DNA of 57,187 bases from an uncultured Lachnospiraceae bacterium (GTDB lineage: Bacteria; Bacillota; Clostridia; Lachnospirales; Lachnospiraceae), in the NCBI GenBank assembly GCA_945949045.1, contig CAMFDG010000010.1, positions 1-57,187 on the forward strand, in the 5' to 3' direction. This document shows positions 52,202 to 57,187 of the stretch, one piece after another; the stretch's first letter is position 1; each line of letters starts with the position of its first letter. A model generated the notes under the pieces. That model ran no database searches and was not told the origin of the DNA. It saw only the letters and a list, made by a program, of their open reading frames with translations. The translations under genes and the position numbers were made by a program.

Positions 52202-53560
52202 ATGGAATTTCGTGAGGATTTTACATGGGGCGTGGCAACCAGCGCCTGTCAGATTGAGGGAGCAGCAAAGGAGGGGGGCAAAGGGCCGTCCATCTGGGAT
52301 GAATTCTGCAGACAGCCCGGAAAGATTGTAAATGGAGAGGATTCCTTTACGGCCTGTGACCACTATCACCGGTTCAGGGAGGATGTGGCTCTGATGAAAG
52401 AAATGGGAGTGAAGGCCTACCGCTTTTCCATTGACTGGTCCAGAGTGATGCCGGAGGGCACAGGAGCTGTCAACGAGGAAGGAATCCGCTTTTATGACAA
52501 TCTGATCAATGAACTGCTGGAGGCGGGAATTGAGCCTTTTATCACTCTCTATCACTGGGATCTTCCACTGGCACTGGAGCGCAGAGGCGGCTGGATGAAT
52601 CCGCAGATCGTAGAGTGGTTCGGCGACTATGCGGCGCTTATTTCCCGGCGTTTCAGCGACCGTGTGACCCATTATTTTACCATCAATGAGCCACAGTGCT
52701 TTGTGGGACTGGGGTATTTACGCGGGAATCACGCCCCCGGACTGCAGAGATCGCTCTCGGATACACTTCTGATTGCGCACAATGTGTTGAAGGCCCACGG
52801 ACGTGCGGTGCAGCGACTGCGGGAGGCGGCGGGACGGACCATTCAGGTTGGCTATGCGCCCACCTGTGGAGGGGTCTACCCGGAGACGGAGAAACCGGAA
52901 GATATCGAGGCGGCGAGACAGACCTACTTCAGCATTCCGGGAGACGACAACTGGACCTGGAACGTGCCATGGTGGTCAGATCCGGTGATTCTCGGCCATT
53001 ATCCGGAGGAGGGACTTGCGCGTTTTGAAGCCTATATGCCGGTGGTGACTGAGGCTGATATGAAGCTGATTTCGGAACCGATTGATTTTTACGGACAGAA
53101 TCTCTACAACGGATGGTGCGTCCGGGCAGGAGCAGACAAAAAACCGGAGGATGTGCCGCGGTATGCGGGATTTCCACGGACAGCCTGCGGATGGCCGGTG
53201 ACCCCGGAGGTGCTTCGGTGGGCGCCGCGTTTCCTCTATGAGAGATATGGAAAGCCGATCTATATTACAGAGAACGGCATTTCCTGTACAGATATGATTT
53301 CTCTGGACGGAAGGGTGCATGATCCGCAGCGTATCGATTTTACGGCCCGCTATCTTCGGGAACTGAAGAAAGCTGCTGATGACGGAGCTGATGTCCGGGG
53401 CTATTTCTACTGGTCCTTCATGGACAACTTTGAGTGGAGTGAAGGTTATTCCCAGCGGTTTGGGCTGGTGTATGTGGATTACCGCGACCAGAAGCGGATT
53501 CCCAAGGATTCAGCGGAGTGGTATCGCAGAGTGATTGAAACGAACGGAAGAGATTTGTAA
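52202..53560 (+). CDS. Glycoside hydrolase family 1 beta-glucosidase
   Basis: The 452-residue cytoplasmic enzyme begins [19 protein letters not shown], has the acid/base Glu in FTINEPQ near residue 165 and the nucleophile Glu in YITENG near 355, and QxxGxW-type sugar contacts ([19 protein letters not shown]). There is no signal peptide. QNLYNG and no phosphate-binding Ser/Lys/Tyr triad pattern of 6-phospho enzymes suggest plain beta-glucosides rather than phosphorylated ones. It follows the GH25 gene by 12 bp with AGGAGG upstream, so it is co-transcribed although the functional link is unclear. It ends the cluster. Confidence 0.95.
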   Translation: MEFREDFTWGVATSACQIEGAAKEGGKGPSIWDEFCRQPGKIVNGEDSFTACDHYHRFREDVALMKEMGVKAYRFSIDWSRVMPEGTGAVNEEGIRFYDNLINELLEAGIEPFITLYHWDLPLALERRGGWMNPQIVEWFGDYAALISRRFSDRVTHYFTINEPQCFVGLGYLRGNHAPGLQRSLSDTLLIAHNVLKAHGRAVQRLREAAGRTIQVGYAPTCGGVYPETEKPEDIEAARQTYFSIPGDDNWTWNVPWWSDPVILGHYPEEGLARFEAYMPVVTEADMKLISEPIDFYGQNLYNGWCVRAGADKKPEDVPRYAGFPRTACGWPVTPEVLRWAPRFLYERYGKPIYITENGISCTDMISLDGRVHDPQRIDFTARYLRELKKAADDGADVRGYFYWSFMDNFEWSEGYSQRFGLVYVDYRDQKRIPKDSAEWYRRVIETNGRDL

Positions 53561-53586
53561 TAATCACACAAATAATTGTAAAAATA

Positions 53587-53615
53587 TTGCCATTTTTTGT
53601 GATAAGAGTTATAAT
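53587..53615 (+). promoter_or_regulatory. Promoter of the chemoreceptor gene
   Basis: TTGCCA (53587-53592), 17-nt spacer, TATAAT (53610-53615), 36 nt before the ATG. It is a vegetative rather than a flagellar sigma-28 type promoter. Confidence 0.7.
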
Positions 53616-53651
53616 AAATATAATTTGATCAAACCACAAAGGAGGAAGATT

Positions 53652-54908
53652 ATGGGCGAAAATCTGTTTCAAAACAAGAACGTTGACGCAAAGCTGAAGT
53701 TTATCTTGAAGGCGATGATTGCGGTTCTGTTCGTGAACAATGTATTTTTTGGTGTGTTTACGGTGGCAACCGGACACGCACTGTGGATTATCATTCCGAT
53801 TATTGGCATGATTCTTACGATTGTTGTGGGCAGTATCCTTGGGAAGGCACTGGCAGCCAATATTACGGAGCCGTTAGCAGAGATCGAGAAGGCTGCAAAT
53901 GCCATGGCAGAGGGAAATCTGGAGATTGAGATTCCCTATGATGCGAAGGATGAATTCGGCAGTGTGGCAGACAGCTTCCGCAAAACCGCCGCTTTCTTAA
54001 AGAGTGTGGTGGAGGATCTGGATGGAATCCTCGCAGAGTTCTCCAATGGTAATTTCAATGCTCATTCCAAGAATGAACAGGCATATAAGGGTGATTTTTC
54101 AGAACTTCTGAACAAGCTGATGGCCACAGAGAGAAACTTAAGCTCCACGATCCGCAACGTGCAGGAGTCCTCAGATCAGGTATCCTCCGGTGCGGTACAG
54201 CTGGCACAGAGTGCGCAGGGACTGGCAGAGGGCGCTTCCGACCAGGCGGCAGCCGTACAGCAGCTTGTTTCCTCTGTAGATGAGGTGGCAGAGCATGTGG
54301 CTGAGAATACCAAGTCTACGGACCGTGTACATGAGGAAGCCAAGAAGGTTGCCGTGAAGGCGGATAACAGCAGCGAGAAGATGAAGGAATTAGTTGCTGC
54401 CATGAAGCATATTTCTGAGACTACCAACGATATTCAGGCGGTCATCGGTAAGATCGAGAGCATTGCCAGCCAGACGAACCTTCTTTCTCTGAATGCATCT
54501 ATTGAGGCGGCAAGAGCAGGTGAAGCAGGACGTGGTTTTGCAGTAGTTGCAGAGCAGATCAAGGGTCTTGCGGAGGAGAGTGCATCTTCAGCTGAGGAGA
54601 CCAGAGAGATGCTTACCAACAGCTTAAGGCAGGTGGAGATCGGAAGCTCTGTGGCAGACGAAACCTCCCAGTATATGGATGAGATGATCGCTGAGCTGGA
54701 TCAGGTAGTGCTTGAAGTGGCCAAGATCCGTGAGGTATCTGAGAAACAGGCGGAATCTGTTCGTCAGATCTCTATTGCAGTTGAGCAGGTGAACGGAGTG
54801 GTTCAGTCCAATTCCGCAACCTCCGAAGAGGTTTCCGCAACCTCCCAGGAACTGTCCGCATCAGCTGATGGTCTCGACAATATGGTATCCGGCTTCCGGA
54901 TTGGTTAA
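53652..54908 (+). CDS. Methyl-accepting chemotaxis protein without a periplasmic sensor domain
   Basis: The 418-residue protein has two membrane helices close together (about 14-35 and 41-62), a HAMP domain ([20 protein letters not shown]), and a signalling domain whose hairpin tip reads [20 protein letters not shown] then [17 protein letters not shown] near 268-305, the CheA/CheW contact. The extracellular loop is only a few residues, so it cannot hold a classical ligand domain; it may sense through the membrane, energy state or a partner. GGAGGAAG precedes the ATG. With cheV at 7058 it shows the organism is chemotactic. Confidence 0.95.
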   Translation: MGENLFQNKNVDAKLKFILKAMIAVLFVNNVFFGVFTVATGHALWIIIPIIGMILTIVVGSILGKALAANITEPLAEIEKAANAMAEGNLEIEIPYDAKDEFGSVADSFRKTAAFLKSVVEDLDGILAEFSNGNFNAHSKNEQAYKGDFSELLNKLMATERNLSSTIRNVQESSDQVSSGAVQLAQSAQGLAEGASDQAAAVQQLVSSVDEVAEHVAENTKSTDRVHEEAKKVAVKADNSSEKMKELVAAMKHISETTNDIQAVIGKIESIASQTNLLSLNASIEAARAGEAGRGFAVVAEQIKGLAEESASSAEETREMLTNSLRQVEIGSSVADETSQYMDEMIAELDQVVLEVAKIREVSEKQAESVRQISIAVEQVNGVVQSNSATSEEVSATSQELSASADGLDNMVSGFRIG

Positions 54909-54913
54909 CGTGT

Positions 54914-55369
54914 ATGCCGTCGGTGATCGTTTACACGGAAGAAGCCTTTTATTTTGAGGAGCAGATTCATGTGGTGGCGAAGAATGTTTTCCTTCGACCG
55001 GAGATTACGGATCTGAATTTTTACCATGAGGGGGGCTTCTGGTTCGGCATGAATGTGGAGGAATCCCTTTATTCCTCCGGCGAATTTCTTCCGATTCTGG
55101 ATATGGAGCTTAAGATTCATGGACATACGCCCAAATTCCTGTATTCCAGGAAACATCTGGAGTACAGCTACAGTGAGAAGCAGATTCTGGATAAGATAGA
55201 CTTTTATATTACAATGACTGACCGAAGAGGAGTGTTATCCGTGATGGAGCAGGTCAACCAGTCCAGGTTTCTGAAAAGCTATGAGATTGCCATGGATTAT
55301 CATGATTTTACCGGGATCCGGCAGTTTACTGATTCCGTGTTCTACAGCAGGCTGGCCGGGGGTATGTGA
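54914..55369 (+). CDS. Hypothetical protein following the chemoreceptor
   Basis: The 151-residue soluble protein (MPSVIVYTEEAFYFEEQIHV) has no signal, membrane segment or recognised motif; it is rich in aromatic residues and mixed alpha/beta. It starts 5 bp after the chemoreceptor stop, without a clear ribosome site, so translation is probably coupled. This position suggests a receptor partner, but that is only context. A terminator follows. Confidence 0.7.
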   Translation: MPSVIVYTEEAFYFEEQIHVVAKNVFLRPEITDLNFYHEGGFWFGMNVEESLYSSGEFLPILDMELKIHGHTPKFLYSRKHLEYSYSEKQILDKIDFYITMTDRRGVLSVMEQVNQSRFLKSYEIAMDYHDFTGIRQFTDSVFYSRLAGGM

Positions 55370-55391
55370 TGGATGATTATAAGTGTGAATA

Positions 55392-55432
55392 CGGCCGCTT
55401 TGCAGGGGAACCTGTGGAGCGGCTGTTTTTTT
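55392..55432 (+). terminator. Terminator of the chemoreceptor unit
   Basis: CGGCCGCT (55392-55399) pairs with AGCGGCTG (55418-55425, one G-T pair), inner GCAGG/CCTGT, then seven T. Confidence 0.85.
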
Positions 55433-55469
55433 AAATAATAAATCAGTGTGTGAAGTTTAGAAACTCATG

Positions 55470-55514
55470 CAAATCTGAGAAACAATCAGAGAAACAATCA
55501 GAGAAACAGATTTG
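55470..55514. repeat. 12-bp tandem repeat inside an inverted repeat
   Basis: GAGAAACAATCA is repeated at 55477 and 55489 with a partial third copy at 55501-55509. The block is framed by CAAATCT (55470-55476) and AGATTTG (55508-55514), so the repeats sit in the loop of a hairpin. Confidence 0.7.
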
Positions 55515-55697
55515 TCATGCTTTTTGACTGTTAAGAGGGGCTTTGGGCATATAGATGAAAATCCTTGTTACAGGCTGCGAAGCAGCGAGAACGGGCGTAA
55601 AGCGCACGGTTTTGCGAATAGATGAGGAGGGGGCTGAATAGTAACAAATAAACATGATAAGGAGTTTTTTGTCTATGGTTTTAAGGAGGGAGATTAT
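55515..55697. other. Gene-free leader before the transglutaminase-like gene
   Basis: No convincing ORF. It contains GCTGC-GAA-GCAGC followed by GCG-rich words quite unlike the AT-rich surroundings (about 55567-55635), possibly a fragment of a dispersed repeat. AAGGAGGGAG at the end is the ribosome site of the next gene. No clear promoter was found. Confidence 0.4.
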
Positions 55698-57161
55698 ATG
55701 AAACGAAAACAAAAGATCTTGAGAAAACTTGCGCTTTTACTTTGTATGGCAATGCTGTTTGCAATCACGCCGGCAGACGCAAGCTATGCGGTTTATGCAA
55801 AGACGGTAAGTACCTTTTCCAGCACAACGAAAGCTCTTGTATGTGGAACACAGGCGAAGATAAAGCTGCCTTCCGGATACAAAAGGAGTCAATTCACAAG
55901 CTCAAATAAGAAGGTGGCAACCGTCACCTCTAAAGGCGTTGTAAAAGCAGTCCGTTTGGGCGTTGCGAAAATTACGGCAAAGTCAGGAAATAGAAAGAAG
56001 ACCTACACGATTACCGTAAAGCCTAAGAAAGCAAGTGAGGTGTGGCTGAATCAGGAAGCGCTTCTTACGAACCAGAAGCTTCAGTTCAAGCTGGAATCGG
56101 ATCAGTATGATACCAGTCAGGTGAATTTACGGTTTGAGAGCGGGTTTTCAGAGATTAGCAGCACCGGAAAATGCAAAGGAGTCAGGTATTCCGGCTGGGG
56201 AAGCCTAAGATACGCTTATGGCTCCTTTTCAAAATCGGTAAAACTGGCCGTTTATACACCGGATGAGATTGTAGATGACATAACGGGCGACGGCTGGGGG
56301 TACGATTCCTCCGGCAGTGTGTTTGCGGGGACTCCCTGTAAAATAGGGGTAGGCTCTCAAATTCAGAGTGGGAAGAAGCTGACTCCGTCCCAATTGAAAA
56401 AACTGGGTATCACTCTATTGTTAGATGGAAAAACGATGCCGGACACCGTTGTTTTTACACCGGGGCAGCATGTGATATCGATGGTTTCGGGGTCGAAAAC
56501 GTACCAAAAGAATGTTGCGATTACCTATTCCGTAAAAGATGCCCTTACGAAGAAGGATGCGACAGGATATTCGACGGAAGGTAAGGAAGTATTTGATGCG
56601 GCGTTTTCAGTTGTCGATCAGATTATCACGGAAAATATGACCGACAGCGAAAAGGTAAAGGCAATTCACGATTATTTGATTTACCATGCAAACTATGTGA
56701 ATAACGGCGATTATGCAAGCGCGGAAAAGTGGGCTTACGGAGCCGAGGGGGTTTTATTGCACGGCGAAGGGGTTTGTCAGAGCTATGCAATCGCATTTTA
56801 CATGATGGCCACGGCTGCAGGCGTGGAATGTGAATATGTGACAGGAGTTGCAACAAGCTCGCCCGGCTCATCAGACGGTCATGCGTGGAACCGGGTAAAG
56901 CTGGACGGCGTCTGGTATTATATTGACTGTACCTGGGACGATCCGGTAGGCGGAGGATACGAGGGGTATGATTATTATTTATCCGAAACGCTGTGGGGGG
57001 ATCATGTTGTGGAAGAATGCATTGATCTTGCCAAAGAAGGAAAGTATGATTGGGAAAATTTTTATTTGACAGGTAAAGGGTACTTGCTAACGATATCCGG
57101 GAGAGGTGGTTTTCTCCCGGATATTTTATGTGGTGTGGGCCCCTCCTCACTACGGGGGTGA
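55698..57161 (+). CDS. Secreted Big2/transglutaminase-like protein
   Basis: The protein has a signal peptide (KLALLLCMAMLFAITPADA, with cleavage near residues 30-36), a Big2 Ig-like domain (about 40-112), a middle beta domain, and a transglutaminase-like protease/transferase domain (about 285-425) with Cys in GEGVCQSYA near 359, His in DGHAWNRVKL near 394 and Asp in YYIDCTWDDP near 411. Such enzymes act on wall or surface proteins as peptidases or cross-linkers. The 3' end is odd: the frame runs through a perfect terminator hairpin (57093-57124) and stops only inside the dispersed repeat core at 57159. The last 20 or so residues are probably an accident of a lost stop codon. Confidence 0.85.
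   Translation: MKRKQKILRKLALLLCMAMLFAITPADASYAVYAKTVSTFSSTTKALVCGTQAKIKLPSGYKRSQFTSSNKKVATVTSKGVVKAVRLGVAKITAKSGNRKKTYTITVKPKKASEVWLNQEALLTNQKLQFKLESDQYDTSQVNLRFESGFSEISSTGKCKGVRYSGWGSLRYAYGSFSKSVKLAVYTPDEIVDDITGDGWGYDSSGSVFAGTPCKIGVGSQIQSGKKLTPSQLKKLGITLLLDGKTMPDTVVFTPGQHVISMVSGSKTYQKNVAITYSVKDALTKKDATGYSTEGKEVFDAAFSVVDQIITENMTDSEKVKAIHDYLIYHANYVNNGDYASAEKWAYGAEGVLLHGEGVCQSYAIAFYMMATAAGVECEYVTGVATSSPGSSDGHAWNRVKLDGVWYYIDCTWDDPVGGGYEGYDYYLSETLWGDHVVEECIDLAKEGKYDWENFYLTGKGYLLTISGRGGFLPDILCGVGPSSLRG
57093..57128 (+). terminator. Terminator hairpin overlapping the end of the transglutaminase-like ORF
   Basis: ATATCCGGGAGA (57093-57104) pairs perfectly over 12 bp with TCTCCCGGATAT (57113-57124), followed by TTTT. 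Confidence 0.85.
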
Positions 57162-57174
57162 TAAGGAATCCTCC
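57157..57174 (-). repeat. Reverse copy of the 55-bp repeat core
   Basis: The reverse complement is GGAGGATTCCTTATCACC, identical over 18 bases to 30-47 and 124-141. Flanking GGGGG and CCCCC make this copy palindromic. GTGGGCCC just upstream (57136-57143) resembles the arm of the 21741 stem-loop. Confidence 0.8.
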
Positions 57175-57187
57175 CCCACTTCGTGTG

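Noticed and set aside
50459-52672. Minus-strand open frame of 737 codons
   Set aside because: It is antisense to the GH25 gene and the GH1 start, both well supported; GC-rich codons make long antisense frames here.

Overview
The window looks like a chromosomal segment of a motile, strictly fermentative member of the Lachnospiraceae (Clostridia). The inference rests on class III fructose-1,6-bisphosphatase, pyruvate:ferredoxin oxidoreductase, CheV and a methyl-accepting chemotaxis protein, a CBS/DRTGG-type family II pyrophosphatase, a DAP-type MurE, DUF4364 and DUF1385 proteins, and strong AGGAGG ribosome sites. No rRNA, tRNA, CRISPR array or transposase gene was seen. Family names come from reading the sequence; no database search was possible.

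Layout. Positions 1-1.46 kb are non-core: a 55-bp repeat pair, a lone holin-like gene, and an apparently untranslated transcript of about 485 nt with a textbook promoter and a 15-bp terminator stem. Positions 1.46-9.67 kb hold fbp, a membrane/coiled-coil protein, an OmpR-type two-component pair, a lipoprotein, cheV and a large charged membrane protein. Positions 9.67-18.2 kb are an AT-richer accessory island. Positions 18.4-23.4 kb carry hisH-hisF-ung, a FliD-like short protein, a repeat-rich intergenic stretch and an ABC-F ATPase. Positions 23.6-32.0 kb carry a double-GGDEF/EAL protein, nifJ and a coiled-coil membrane protein. Positions 32.1-36.7 kb hold pyrophosphatase, dapF, murE and a flavin reductase. 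A reverse unit at 36.7-39.3 kb encodes malic enzyme, a radical SAM protein and a DUF4364 protein. Positions 39.5-44.3 kb are the translation/termination run rho, rpmE, DUF1385, prmC, prfA. Positions 44.3-57.2 kb hold hemerythrin and a cell-surface cluster (SGNH esterases, MBOAT O-acyltransferase, DHHW partner, GH25 muramidase, GH1 glucosidase), then a chemoreceptor and a secreted transglutaminase-like protein.

The most interesting part is 9.88-16.44 kb: four tightly spaced same-strand genes encoding HD hydrolase-RyR, TIR-acidic linker-DUF4357-tandem repeat, a PD-(D/E)XK nuclease, and a membrane protein with a TrkA/RCK-like Rossmann region and a second C-terminal RyR domain. A TIR enzyme acting on NAD together with two proteins that end in ryanodine-receptor-type domains suggests a nucleotide second-messenger defence system in which a channel-like effector reads the signal. 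A DUF4143-type ATPase follows, inserted so that parts of the hisH leader are duplicated around it.

Two families of short palindromic repeats (a GGAGGATTCCTTATC core and a GGGCGYATAG...CGCCC stem-loop) occur in the same three intergenic places: the left end, 21.46-21.78 kb and the right end.
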